A DNA stretch of 64,000 nucleotides from Dipylidium caninum (taxonomy: Eukaryota > Platyhelminthes > Cestoda > Cyclophyllidea > Dipylidiidae), in the NCBI GenBank assembly GCA_017562135.1, contig QEYB01000093.1:248001-312000 (forward strand), read 5' to 3'. Under the pieces are notes generated by a model. The model did not search any database, was not told where the DNA came from, and worked only from the letters and a program-made list of their open reading frames with translations. Shown piece by piece: positions 26,801-40,300 of this stretch. Made by a program: the position numbers and the translations under genes. Each line of letters begins with the position of its first letter. The stretch's first letter is position 1.

Positions 26801-29535
26801 CCATTCGATTAGAAATAATACGTTACAAAGTGTAAGAAAGAGGATAATCATGTACTTCTAATTTTGTTGCCAAGTCCATTTTAGGTTATATGGAAATAAA
26901 GAAAAGTGAATGATCAGTTTCCCAAAGGAATAATTGCGTTGAAATTGAGGTGAGGATGGAACATCCTTGATTGAAGCCAAAAGCCAAAACATGTTCCTGA
27001 GGTGGTCGAAGATGAAAGGGTCGGAGGAGGGGAGTTAATGATTCAGCGCTCATTTCCGAACTTTCAAAGGAGTCATTCATGGAAACCCACTGATTCTGTG
27101 AATGTAAGTAACAACTACTGACAGAGCAATTGTACCTTAGAAGAAACAAATTGTAATATATAATTTCTGAGGAGATTGAGGAAATCACACACCAGTTACA
27201 AAATAATAAAATTAAAGATAAGGCAACGGAACAATGCGTGCTCCATCCAAAACTCCAGCCAAAACACTTGTGCTCAAGATAGGAAAAGATGTCGAATAGC
27301 GAATAGAGGGAATAGACAACTGTCCAATGTATTTACCATTGAAGAAATACAATGGAAACTATTCATCAATAATAATTATTAGAGTTCCCAACAGTTGACA
27401 ATCAGGAAGTGGATAGCACTAATAAACCAAAAATTAGGAGATACGGACCAACGCATTTCACTGAATGACAGCCAAAAAACGATAGAAATAAGATAATGCG
27501 AGTTAAATAAGGACCAAATACAATGGAAGAGGTGATCAAAACCGGTTATTTACGGTGCTTGAGTTAATCAATCCAATCTATCTAGTCCTAAACAAACGAT
27601 GAATCCACTTGGTGATAAGCAAGCTGTCCTCACGAACAGCTATGCATAAGCAATTACAAAGTACCAAACCGCAAAAGTAAACAACCTTTAATTTGATAAA
27701 GGTGTATGCCACAGGAAATTATTCAAGACAGTAGAAAAATTGAGAAAATTATTCCCACAAAGCATGATAGTGGATAAGGTCGAGAAATTAAAATATGGTG
27801 GGATTTGACTTAGAAGAATAAACACATGCTGCAAAGCAAGGTGTTAAATTGCGATAAATATCTTAATTTGTTTAATAACAACCTCCCCCCTTGTCGTAAA
27901 CCCTCAAATAAGCAATTGAAACAAAATGCAATTACGTCCTATGAAACAGACAAAGTATACACTACACCAATAGGCAGAAGCGCCGCTACACTCGGCTCAA
28001 AAAAGTAGTTGAGCTTTCGTGATTCAAAAAAAAATTATCAGAGTAAAGGAATAAAATAGCCGGCAATGTACACATGCTTATTTGGAAGCTAGATTACCCA
28101 CTTTCGGCATCCTAAGCTAACCCGCATTGTTGGAAAGGAGGTGACAATAAAAACGCATGAACCTTACATTTGAACAACTATTGAAAGTAACTCAATGTTC
28201 AACTGTAGATGGCATGACTCCATATTTAGCCTCAATAGAAATTGCAAATTCGTTTGATTTTGAATGACGTGAATAAATAGTAAGGCATAAATTTCCATGT
28301 TATTGTGAATGGGATGATTAGGAAAATGCACTACTTAAACACATTTCGTTCAGCCAGTTAATAATGAAGTAGCTTTGAAAACTCACTTCCACAGGCGGCA
28401 GCTAACATAAAGACAGCAGAGTGACCATCAGGAAAAAAACGTTGGAAGAAGTTTTGTCCTTCGTGGTACGCGCAAAAATATACAGACCTGAAACATTGAG
28501 AAATACTTTCAGAGCAAAGTATATTTGAAATTCACACAAAAGCCAGGGTTTGTATAAAATGAATCAATGGTAACTTGCGAAAACTAAGACAGTTCTTTAA
28601 AAAGAACTACTCTAACCTTCCAACATAAGTAGAAGCACTAACTGACACGAAAAGTAATGCCACAATACATTATGTCAGTATCTTCCGAATGTGTGTAACG
28701 AGAAAAGAAATCTACCACTCAGGTAGTAATAAGTGTTTACTAGTGGCGTACATGTGCCCATGTAGCTACGACCACCTTTAAGCAATGAAGCGACAGGCGA
28801 GTGCAAAAGTTACACCGTCTTAGACTCTTTATATGCTTAACAAGTAGTGCTGTCAATGATGGATGGATGATAAATAAGGACAAGGACACGGTGTATCGAA
28901 GGTTATAGGTAACTAGTTTCCATAATCTTAAAAAACAAAAATAAATACGTCCTTCAAAAAACATTTGGTCAGTGTTGCAGCAAATTACGGCTAATTGCAA
29001 ATATTACACCTACCTAGAGGGTAAGACACCGACGAGAGTGGGGATTAGCCCCTTAAAAAGAGCTCGATATCCCTCGGTCTGCCCAACTTCCAGGATGCAC
29101 CGGATGATCTTTGATTTAAGCAACAATCCAAGATACAAATTCGGGGCGGAAGGAACATTCTTAGTAAGAGTTTCAGGCATCCGCGAATGGGAACTTGCTG
29201 AGGAATGGGTGAAGAATGATAGCTTCATCGCTTTGAAGATGCGTATTCGAACAGATGACGGACGTCGCAAAGGGGAGAATTGTGTGGAAGTGAGGTTCGG
29301 AGAGGGGTGAAGAGGAGCAACATTGGAAAAGTATAAGCCCTTAGGTGCAGCGCCCAGGGACGATTGAAGGCGTACTTTAATCAATTCCAAGGGACTTGTG
29401 AAAACAGCGCCCATTGTACCACCGATCCTGCGGTTATCAAATGAGTTAAACCGAAATCAAATCGTATATAGAGCACGAAAATTAGGAATTAACCTACCCA
29501 CCGCCAAGGATGTGGGCGATTGTTTCATCAAGCAT
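23817..29535 (-). CDS. SLC25A36: mitochondrial pyrimidine-nucleotide carrier, SLC25A33/A36 type
   Basis: Inner-membrane carrier expected to exchange pyrimidine nucleotides between cytosol and matrix. Exons (minus): 29498-29535, 29014-29427, 28387-28487, 26412-26478, 25357-25739, 23817-24061; 1248 nt, 415 residues, all phases consistent and no frame break. Seen: start [13 protein letters not shown]; first signature [27 protein letters not shown]; second repeat [13 protein letters not shown], with the Trp variant typical of this subfamily; [16 protein letters not shown]; third repeat [31 protein letters not shown] near the end. The human homologue is about 311 residues. The excess is a Ser/Pro/Leu-rich stretch of about 65 extra residues after the first signature, and an acidic/Gly stretch before the third. 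A37/A33 versus A36 cannot be separated by eye. A cag acceptor 17 nt before the ATG hints at trans-splicing. Confidence 0.92.
24364..24525 (-). CDS. unidentified splice-flanked ORF inside SLC25A36 intron 5
   Basis: After a ccttcag acceptor, a 53-residue frame begins [20 protein letters not shown] and ends [13 protein letters not shown] before TGA. Its composition looks protein-like (acidic, basic and hydrophobic residues well mixed). It is not in phase with SLC25A36 exon 5, where splicing would instead give a short tail ending at a stop. It could be the last exon of a nested gene, an alternative 3' exon or chance. No family recognised. Confidence 0.3.
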   Translation of the reverse strand, partial: DQTGAPHTFLVLGKAIVQITGDDEMAEVVTETRTKRLGLGHLSFTPRHQYSIP

Positions 29536-30682
29536 TATAACATCTGCGAAATCTGCAAAGAAGCCAAAATCTCCTATTATTTAAGTGCTGCTGACAAATG
29601 GAATTGTTGTGAAAATCGCAGAGAAATCCACAAAATGACATATATAAGAAACCTTAGAGCATGAAAATACCTACTAAAAGGGAATATTGACAATTTCATT
29701 GTGAACGAAGAACAAAATTGTTGTACTCTGGGAGCGAAAGAACCGGTCAATAGACACATATCTTTGTCCCATTAGTTGAGCAGTTTTAGTAATTATCATA
29801 ACTATGTTGAAAGTACCAATGGCTGAAGAACAAAAGCTGCTGAATCCCCAACGCACAACTTCGCGTACTGACGCTAAACTAATGTGGCTCAAGAAATCAT
29901 ACACGACGTCAATAAACTACTGGAGGGGCATGTTCAAGGTCATGTAAGAGAGAGAGCAGACATTTGAAATGGCAAAGGGCAGTAAAGTTACCCACAACGT
30001 CAATGGTTACATATATATATCAAAAAATAAGTATTTGACCAACATAAATTCAACAAGAGTTCGGTCAAGATTGTAGTGTTTAATGACCGCATAATTGTTT
30101 CTTAAAGAAGTAGATGAAATGTTTAAGAAAATGTTGGAGAACTTGTACAAGCCAGATTTCGATTTTTCCCCCAAGAGCTGTAGATAATTATTAAGCGTTT
30201 TGTCTACTATGTCCTCGCCCACTTACCGATGATTGCAGTGACGATCTACTTGTCCTGCGGCAGTATGAACTGCGAAGGATTTTCTTTAACCCCAAAGAAA
30301 TTTTGGTTCATTTAGCTTCTTTTTTTCGCCTTATACTGGATTCTCAATACTTCTTCATATTCCGAAAAATAACTGCCACTGTACTATTTCGAATTGCATT
30401 TTGCAGAATGTCGACAGCCGCGGTAATAATCCATGGTGGCAGACAATTGTTAGAATAGGTTACATTAACTCTTGCCTCCAGGAGCGTAATACAAATATTT
30501 ATACAAAACTAAATTTTTCAAATATATCATCCATTTGGTGCAGATAAAAGTAACGAATACATATGGATACTTAAATAAGTGGCGATTTAGTCACGAGGCA
30601 CCGCCTTATCAACACTAAATTTTTGCACTTACCTCAGTTGTTCGAATTGACCCAAGTTTCGTTTCTGTGACCTGCCGCGGAT
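29536..30682. promoter_or_regulatory. head-to-head intergenic region, SLC25A36 / importin alpha
   Basis: About 1.15 kb separates the two start codons of divergent genes. It is AT-rich and has no recognised exon. A bidirectional promoter is possible; no motif is claimed. Confidence 0.45.
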
Positions 30683-32664
30683 ATGTCTGACGGTGTGATT
30701 AGCTCGAGGCAGCTTGCCTTCAAAAATGCCGGCAAAAGCGCTGATGTAAATATTTATTTTAATGCTGAAATACTCTTGTAGGAAATGCGCCGTCGACGAC
30801 AGGAAGGTCAAGTTGAGCTGCGCAAAACTAAGCGGGATGAATGCCTCCAAAAGAAAAGGAACATCCCTGCTGATGTTTCCGCTGAAGCTGAAGTGGAGGT
30901 TGTTGATAAGCCGACGTTGCTGAATCTGCCCGATATTGTTGGATATGCAAATAATGAGGATCCAGCCGTTAGGCTCCTTGTCGTCCAGTCTGCTCGAAAA
31001 TTGTTGTCTAGCGACAGGCATCCACCTATCGACGAACTAATCAATTGTAACGTACTTCCGATGCTCGTCAGCTGTTTGGATTCTGACAAGTAATGTTGCT
31101 AATATTTCCATGATCTCTAAAAGCGCCTTAGGCGCAAGTTTATTGTGTAGCATTTACCGGTAGTGTTTTAAATACGTAGGTCAATAAATTCCTACCCAAG
31201 TAGTATTAGATTCTTCCCCTACTTCTATGTCTACGTGTACATTCTTTCGGTTTACAGTCCCACTCTGCAGTTTGAAGCTGCCTGGGCATTAACAAACATT
31301 GCTTCCGGTAACTCCAAACAAACTGCTGCTGTTGTTGAGGCAGGCGCTGTGCCCTATTTCCTGAAACTCCTTTCATCCCCACATATGAATGTTTCTGAAC
31401 AAGCAGTTTGGGCCTTGGGGAATATTATCGGTGACGGTCCACAACTCCGCGATTTTGTGATCGAACAGGGCTTGATTAAACCGTTACTGAACCTTCTGAC
31501 CCCCAATATATCTATCACCTTTTTACGCAATATTACCTGGGTTATGGTTAATTTGTGCCGAAACAAGGATCCTCCACCACCTATTGGTACCATTCAAGAA
31601 TTATTGCCGGCTTTGCTGTATTTGATTACAAATACATCCGATAGCGTAAGTTTAGGTGTCATTTGTAGGTTCCATGTATGTATCTAACTTTTTAATTTAT
31701 ATTTCAGCAAATTTTGGTTGATACCGTCTGGGCCATTTCTTATTTGACGGATGGAGGAAATTATCTTATCAGCATGGTGATAAATGCAGAAATTGTACCT
31801 CATCTCGTGCCTCTCTTATCTCATCCAAACTTTAAAGTGCAGACAGCGGCTTTGCGCGCAGTGGGTAATATAGTCACAGGAACGGATCAGCAAACCCAAG
31901 TTGTGCTGGATTGTGGTGCTTTGAGTCACTTCCCTCAACTTTTGAGTCATCCCAAGGAAAAGATCAATAAGGAGGCTGTTTGGTTTCTTTCCAACATCAC
32001 TGCCGGTGACCAAAGTCAAGTGCAGGCTGTTATCGACCACAATTTAATTCCGCTGATTATTGGTCACTTGGCCAACAGCGAATTCCTAACGCAAAAGGAA
32101 GCTGCTTGGGCGATTTCAAATCTGACAATCAATGGGAACGAGGAGCAAGTGCGTCCCTCTTTTCTCTCATTTCATCTTATTTTGTTAATTACAAAGTGTT
32201 TGTATTTCAGGTGCGTTATCTCATATCGCAAGACGTAATTCCACCTCTTTGTAAATTGCTTTCCTCGCGTGACTCGCAGGTGATTCAGGTGGTTCTTGAT
32301 GGGATAGTGAATATTATTAAAATGGCTGGAAGCATGTTGGAAGTTGTTGTTGCTTCCATAGAATCTTGTGGTGGTTTGCGCCTCATTGAGAATTTGCAGC
32401 AAAATGCAAACCCATCCATATTCAAGTCGGCGTACAGCATACTTGAAATCCTCTGCGGCTCAGTAAGCATCTCAACTATCCCTCGTTTCCAGACCGTGAG
32501 AGAATAATTTTTACCTTTTTTAGAGTTACGATGATACTGCTGCCACCGAAGATGAGTTCGAGGTAGCCAGTTCAGGTAATGGGAATGATCCTCCATCTGG
32601 AGATGGCAATGAGGAGACTTTTACCTTCGCAACGAAGACGGATAATATGAATTTCGACTTCTGA
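30683..32664 (+). CDS. KPNA4: importin subunit alpha (KPNA3/KPNA4 type)
   Basis: Adaptor that binds classical nuclear localisation signals and carries cargo with importin beta through the nuclear pore. Exons: 30683-30745, 30782-31089, 31258-31645, 31708-32148, 32211-32462, 32524-32664; 530 residues, no frame break. Seen: N-terminal importin-beta-binding region ([20 protein letters not shown], residues ~22-41); armadillo repeats with the W-x-x-x-N cargo-binding ladder (WALTN, WALGN, WVMVN, WFLSN, WAISN; one repeat has WAISY instead of N); conserved [14 protein letters not shown]; acidic C-terminus ending MNFDF, as in KPNA3/4. The length matches the family (~521). Intron 1 is only 36 nt. KPNA3 and KPNA4 derive from one ancestral type, so the symbol is approximate. 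Confidence 0.97.
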
Positions 32665-34325
32665 CATCCGTACCTTCGTCAATTCATCCAGTATTACCGA
32701 TTCACCAAGTCCACATACGCGCATGGAAATGCTCCAGTTTACTTGAAGTTATCGTGCTGGTACTTGTTTGCTGTTTGTCTGAGATTGTCTGTGAGATGCT
32801 TGGTCCTTTTCCCGTTTGTCATCCCTAGACCTATCTTCTCGACCGAAATCGCTCAAATCAGCACATGACCGCCCCAAAGGGCCTGCGACTATGCGACTTC
32901 ATATCCAAGACACATTCCCTTTTTGCTGTTGGCCAAGTGAACGGCTCTGTCTTGCCTTTCTTCACTCCTTACCCACCGAGCTTTCTTCACATTTTAGAGT
33001 GCACGCACATACTTAAGATCGCCTGGGGAAAAACAGAAGGCTTGGTTTATGTTTTATTCGTGCCAGGAACTGCATCGTGCTCACCCCGTGCCTTTCGAAG
33101 CTTTTTTGTATCTTCGGTCCGATGCCGATATGTTCACATTTGGCTCGTTTGGTTCTTTTATTTCTATGTTATTTTTCTCCAGCGCCAGACCCAAAAAATC
33201 ACATAGTTTTTTCTCTACTTCTCCAACACTTCCGATTTTGTACAATCTTCCCCGTTGTCGTGATGCCGGGGTCCTTTTTTGGCCCAGCCTTCTTGCTCAT
33301 TACTTTATTTTCAGTCCCTCGTCATCATTTGCTTTCTTCACCCAAGCATAGCTCCGTGTTTTCCATTTCATAAAAGTATGCACCCTACATCGGTATCCCC
33401 TAGCGGAGCTCATGCAGTCTGACAACCTTAGTCTTTCCAAGTCTTGATGCAGAACTGCACTTTCATTAACATGACTTCTGGTTCTTGTTTTTTTCTCTTC
33501 TGCAGTCTTCCCCACTATTAGTATCTCGTCTCTTTTACGTGGACACTTTGGAACCTGTGATTCACTGTTTTTGCGCATTCCCTTTTTCCAATCATTTGCA
33601 TTTTCATTTTGCGTCGATCACTCTGTTCGGATCGCTGATTTTTCAGAGGGATTGTGGTTTTCAAGCTTTGTTCCACACATTAATTTTTCTTTCCCCTCCC
33701 CCTCTACTTGCTCTGAGATGTATTTTGCAAATTTTGGACCGAAGCCTGTTTCTTCACATGTACAGCCTATTTTCTCTATTATTACGACTAGTGCTTGATA
33801 TGCAACGCCACTTGCAAACATCTTGGCTCGGGGCGGCCGCGTGGTTGGTGCGCCACTGGAGTGGCAATTGCGCCCGCGCACATTTTCCAGTCCGCCCATC
33901 TTTTTGCGTCCTTCGCCTTGTCATCCGTCCATTCTTTGCCTATGCTTACACTAATTCGTGTGTACCTCCCTAATGTGCATTGTTTGCTTGAAGTTTGTTG
34001 GGCTTGAGTTGCGGCCTGCCTATGTGGACATATTAAGGGTTAATTTCAAAAACAATGTGTTCATTGTTCTCTCTTCAAGTCGCTTATTTATTTTGGTCCT
34101 AAGTACACAAGCGTACGTTTTCGTACGGCCACATTGGTAAGTAGACTCTTCATCAAAGGCTGTCTTTGCCTTACATGGTAGTCGTCGCCACAGCTCAATA
34201 TTTCTTAACTGAGTTTGTGTGGGTCGAGGCTGCGGTGATATTTTTATTTGGGTCAACATCGATGATAATAAGGTCGTGGCGCGATTCAAGGGTGGGGTGG
34301 TTTGAAATGCAAGCCTCGAGGGTAA
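32665..34325. other. tail-to-tail intergenic region with pyrimidine-rich plus strand
   Basis: Holds the 3'UTRs of importin alpha (+) and folliculin (-). Several overlapping plus-strand frames of 60-160 codons are open because the strand is rich in T and C. They share no family similarity and overlap each other in all frames, so they are taken as non-coding. Confidence 0.5.
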
Positions 34326-37300
34326 TCAGAGGCTCGGATAACCTTGGTGTGTTTTGCCAAAATCAAGGGATGTAATTACAGGGGGGGAGGCGTCCTGCCG
34401 AGATCGCAGCAACAGAGGTAGAAGGGAAGGGGTGACATACATCCTGTCGAGTTCGGTTACTCAACGCCCTCTGCCAGTGGACTACAACGGCCTCGTCGTC
34501 CGTCTTCACGCCGTACGTAGAGGCCAGGAATTGGAAATATTTCCTTGTCGCCTCTTCAACATTGGGAGCCACCTTCTGCAAGAGTAGTAATTAGTTGCCA
34601 GAGCCCCCTTTATCAACGATTCAAGTCCCAGCGCTTACGCAACATTTCTTAAAAGCGTAGAGGGTGCGAGCGTAGTCGACCCAGCGTTGTCGAATGGCAG
34701 TGAGAACGAGGCTCATGGTGGAAGGCTGTAAGACGACAGGATGGTTTTGCGCCGGGTCCACCAACCGGAAAACTTCGGTTATTTGACGAGCGAAGGTGGA
34801 GTCAATCTTCTTCAACGCGAGGCCTGTGAACGACATTGTGGGAAACGGCCGGATTAACGGAGGGAAGACCCCAAGGAGAGGGTGAAGAGGCCTCGGAAAT
34901 ACTGCTACTTCGCGACCATGCCAACTCCCAATTGTCTGACGGCGTCTCCAAGGCTTGGCCAAAGCTGATCGCGAAGTTGAGCTTCAGAAAGTAGGCAATG
35001 AAGGATAATGGCTAATGTACCATGGCTCGAGCCAGTGTGATGAGAATTTTTTGGAAGAAAATCGGCGTGTTTCATATTTTCTGACATCTCGCCAGCGGTT
35101 ATGCTATCAGGATGGTGCAGCCGACGTACTAGCTGTTTCGTGAGGCTACAGAAGAATCTAATTTTGAACGTAATTGGTCGTAAAAACACGCCTCAGGAAA
35201 GTTGGTGCACACGGGACACTCAGGGTTTTTGTGACGATTATCTGAGAAAACTACACTTTACTGAGGTGTAAATATGTAAAAGCTTCGGGGATGGATGTAA
35301 TCACAAGTGGGGCAGCAAAGGACCACGTCAAGAAATTAAAGTGGGTTTCCTCTGAAACGCGTCGTCCCGCTTTTATGCTTGCCAATGTGTACCATCCCCA
35401 AGTTGAGGTAGAAGGACACTTCCTTCCAGCGGGAATGCTCAACAGGCAAGCGAGCTTCAGATCAACAAATTCTAATTTGAAGACAGGTAATAAGTGATTC
35501 TTATTATATTCGTAAACGCATTAATTACGACGTTTGGATAATATGGATTTGAATATAAGCAATACGGAATGATAAAACTAATCGCAGCAGTTCGCATCCA
35601 GAAAATAATCTCGGAGCGTAAATTGCCATTACACCAGATCGAGAAAAACTTGTAACTTTAAAAGCTGGCTCGATTTACCGCATAGGCACCGCGTTATATT
35701 GTATTAGGTTTGAGTTGAAGAGGGCTCTTCTTAACGCATTATGAGCAGTAAGTCTCCATGATTGAACTTATTTCGAAAGAAATATTGTTTTAAGACTAAA
35801 ATACCCTGAACGAGAATCACTTTCAATTGACCTCCATTCAGTTTAGCTATAAAAACACGTCAACACGCACAGTATGAATTGACGGTTTAAAAATAATTAA
35901 CTGTTACCCACTTGGTCAAATTTGGTGTCGGAGTCGGAAGAAGATGCAGAAGATGGCGAATGCTCTCCCGAGGTAAATGCTCGCTGTTTGCCTGTGTTGG
36001 AAGACATGAGGCTCACCTGGATGATCACGTAGGGGATCTCAGGGGGTCCCAATTTGGAGAGGGCAGCGTCCACAGTAAGGGAGAGAAGATTGCATTGGGA
36101 GGGAGGGTAGTAGGTCGAACTTTCGGTTATCTGCAGAAGTGACAGAGAAAATGAGGCTCTATCAAATCACGAGGAAATTGGTTGACAAGGTGCACAAGAA
36201 GCCAGAAGTCTCAACATATCTAACCACGCAAGTGATGATATCAAAACGATCATTACTTTTAGACAATTGACCTTGTAAAAACCCCACTTGTGTAAAGAGT
36301 AGTTACACAAGGCTCAGATCTGGAGTGGATTAAATTTCTCATGATTAACAAACAGTCATACTGAATTCACTGCACCTTAAAAATAAAAGTGTGGATTTTT
36401 TAATTGGAATTGCCAATTGTGTATTTGATTATGCACACTGGCCAAACACCGGGAGGCATGAAACTCAACGTTAACTGTGAAGTCTATTGCCTCTCCAACC
36501 TTTCTAATACACTGACAGCTTTCTTCAAGAATAGTACACTTTGTCTCAAAGGGTGGTTGGAGTATCCTAACGAAACATGAGCACATAATGGAATTAAATA
36601 ATGCTTTAGAGGAAGGCAAATCTTTAGGAAGTTAACTTTGCATGCCGAAGGCCATTGTGACCTAGGCTCCGAGTCAAAATGTACACAAGCTACGCTCAAT
36701 GAAAATGATAAAAGTAACAGAGAGGGTATTGGATAATGTTTAAAAACAAAGTAGACAAGATGCTGAGTGTTGTGAGAAAATGAAATCCGATTAGACATTC
36801 TTTGCCGAATTAAATATTCTTTTAAGCAAACGGGGGTCCGGAGTGCGCAAATATACGCAGTATGGCCGCATTGAAAGCAGGAGTGTGGGCTAAAAAGTTG
36901 AAGAGAGAAGAACGAATGCATTGTTCATGTTGAGACGTAAAAAAACACCAGAATTACGAATGTTGCATCGAAAAACATGCCACAGTCAGAGTGTTGGCAG
37001 GAATCAAGAAGCCATAGTACCAACACGAAGCGGAAGAGTGAGACATGAATACAAAGGGAATGCAACTTCGGTGGTGGATGTCGATTCAAACTCAAAAGAC
37101 GATTATGGGAAAGAGATGCAATCTGACAGTGAATGAATCACCTACAAAGCAAACTAAAAGGTGACCACTTGTAGATACTTCCAGGGCTGTGTGCAAAAAA
37201 ATTCCGCTTTTATAAAATGTTAATTCGGCTTACTGAAAAAAATGCATTTAAAAGTAGATAGGGAGAGTGGATTAAAACAATATTTCAGTGGAATAAGAAG

Positions 37301-40300
37301 ATAAATTGGCTTCATTTAATTGCATTCAATAGTAGGTCATGGAGGTGAGGAGGAGTGACCAACTCAGTGCCATTTCCAAGGTAGGAAATGCGGTTAGCTT
37401 GAAATAATGGAGTATTACTTTCAAAGAAACGCAAAAAGGATTATATAAGCTGAAAAAATAAATACACAGCCGTCATAATGATTATGAAGCAACATTATTC
37501 ACTAAATCACACAAACAATGCGGCATCTTGCAATGCACACAGGAAAGAATATACAACCAAGAATTAAATGCGCTCACAAGTCTGACGCAACCGAGGGGCA
37601 GGAGGCGCGCCAGTGCTGCGGCAGTGAAGGAGGCGACTTGAGGTCTTTCCAGGGGATGGACGATAACCTGATTACCGATGCCCAGATAGTAGACGAGTCG
37701 TAGGAAATGCTCTTCACCGATGCACTTATAAAGGTGAGAGAGTAGCCGCATTTGTCTGCGAAGGAAATGATCTAAGTTAACTAAACAGGTCCCAGATGCT
37801 TGGGTGTTTCGAAGAAAAATGGAGTCAAATTACTTTTTTGGGATAAGTTGTGTCTAACGACTTACGAAACGAAAGCTGAAAGTAAGACTTTGAATGTTTA
37901 ACATGCAGAATAGTGAAAAGAAAATACGGGAGGCAAGATAAGAACTCGAACCAAAACACAGAGCGTTGTCTTCTTCGTTATTTAAATCAAACTCATTTCC
38001 AAATAAACGCATGAGATGACGACGGAAAAGAGTGGGTTGGAAAAAAGACCAGCACAAATTATGCCATATTTTCACAAGCCAGGTGAGTTACGATGGAAAA
38101 TACTCACACAGCCGTTTCAACTTCGGGAGTACCATCAGTCCAACCGAGATCGGAGCCGAGAGTGAGGGTGGTGGGATCGACAGTGGCGACAGAGGCGGAA
38201 GGGATGCGTGAAGGCATGGCCATTGTAGCGTCCCCGGAGCCATCACTGTGACCCAGTAGAAGACCGTTCTTCCGTTCTTCTGCAAACACCTCGTCCTCAT
38301 CCACGGGTCCACTCTTCAAGTCCACCGGAGTCCAATGGCGACCCGCCACCCGTAGCAGCCACGTGAACCATGCATGCACGCGATAGTAAACCTGGACGCA
38401 AGTTAACAAAGGTCAAGAAATTAGACCCCTTCGTCAAGCGAGTTAGAAAGAATTAGGCATTACGAAGTACACCTGCGTGGTCAAGCAAATGGCAATGAAG
38501 GGAAGCAACCATTTCCTTAACTAGTAGCATACAATGGTATAATTCTATTGGAGTCTAATAGGCATAGTTATTTACTCCATTAATCAAACGCGTGTGCATA
38601 TTGGGCGCCGTTCATCTAGGTAAGCTGACACTCAGACAGTTATCAAAATACAAGCATTCATTTATTCACTGCGGAAATATTCATCCAAAATAAGTGGTAC
38701 TAGATAAAAAGGCTGTTGACTCAGGAAACAAACTACACGTATTCCGGTGTTTCAAAGAAACAGAACTTGACCTGTAAAAACTACTGGAAAATGAAAAAAA
38801 TGGAATCAGGTCAAGTGCTTCTTTTTTCCTGCGGAGGAATGAGAGCCACAGTTTTCTGAGAAAAAAAGGATGAGAGCCTAAAATACGGAAATGGTTTTCA
38901 TTAAAAGGAGACAAGGCTAAAAGTCTTCGAGACATTATAATTAACGGTAGAGGTTATTTAAGTAGTATCAAGTCTTAAAACGCACACCTAAGACTGCATC
39001 CCAGTCCTGACAACCTACTAAGCCATTCGAGATAGTAGTGTGAGGCGGAAGGCAAGACTCGACGTTGGGCAACTAATAACGAACAGAGGAAGTGGTTGTA
39101 GGTGGAAAAATAGCATAAATAGTGTGTCATAAAGGTAGTAGTAAGCCTAAGGCAAAGCATTTGCAAAGTTAAATGCTGAAGAAGAGGACCAGTCGCCTCA
39201 CCACTCTGAAGCTGAGGTCAGTGAAAGGCATCAAGTGAAAGAGTTGATTGATTTTAAAATGACCACAGATAGAGGGAATGATTTGAGAGGAGGCATGATG
39301 AATAGTTGAGGCAGCAATGCAAAAAATTTCAGTATGAAAATAGTAGGTAAGATAAAAAAAAGGTTAAGAAGAGATAAGCAATGGAAAGTCGTTAAGCACA
39401 CTCAAGACTATCTTAAACTCGGTAACATACCGTTAAATTATGACAGTGATAAAAAAGATAAATATGAATTTAATGGTGTCTGTACAAAAGCGTACTGAGA
39501 GGAAGGGTGTTAAAGAATGGTTATCCGAAAGAACAAAGCTGAAAATTGTGAAAAAGATAAGGTAGAGAAGGTGCCCAAGGGCTGGTTCCCCACTTTATGA
39601 AGGCGAAAGAAACTAATAAAGGAATTCGTAAGAACACACGGGGATTTGGCTGAAGTAATAATGGCTCGTAAGCTTAGCAATTCTAAGGGCGACGCCGATC
39701 GGATATTGTTACATCTGCTAAGTTAAAAAGAGGACGAATTAGTGCGAAGGGACGAGCAGTTGCCACATTTGAATGAGAAAACTTAGCCTCTGAAGCAATT
39801 TGCAGAATGGAAGGCGGAAAGCTTTATGCGGTTCTTTTGAAGAAACCAATATTGGAAGACGAGACCTGATACAAACGCCAAATAGGTCTAACGAGGATAA
39901 AAAGATGTGTCAACGAATGACGTAAGGGGTTAAGTAAATAAGGAGAGGTCGATTGCCAAAACAAAAAAATGAGTACAGGGTAGAAGCGTTCTCAATATTT
40001 CATAGTTCTGTATGAAAGAGAAAAGGATAGCGCTGGCATGTATTATGATTGCAGGGCGAGACTAAGAAATACCCGCATGTATGTGAATAAGAGTTGCTTA
40101 CAACATCAACACAAAACGTATAACCAAAGAAGCGTCCATATGAACATAGCATGGAAAAAAATCTTTCGTAATTCATCATCTACACCGCCAAAGCTAACAA
40201 CTGACTGATGTCGTAGGTCAAACAGCATAGCAAATTTTCTCAGCTCTCTATTTATGGTAATGGATAACGACACAAAAAAGGTTGCAGTCACAATTGACAT

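Noticed and set aside
32816..34007. Overlapping plus-strand frames after importin alpha
   Set aside because: They overlap each other in different phases over T/C-rich DNA, have no similarity, and lie in the expected 3'UTR and intergenic space.
35990..36016. Apparent 25-nt intron in the folliculin exon at 36017 (gtgagc to cacag)
   Set aside because: Reading straight through keeps the frame and the family alignment (VIIQVSLMSSNTG), whereas splicing would change the frame.
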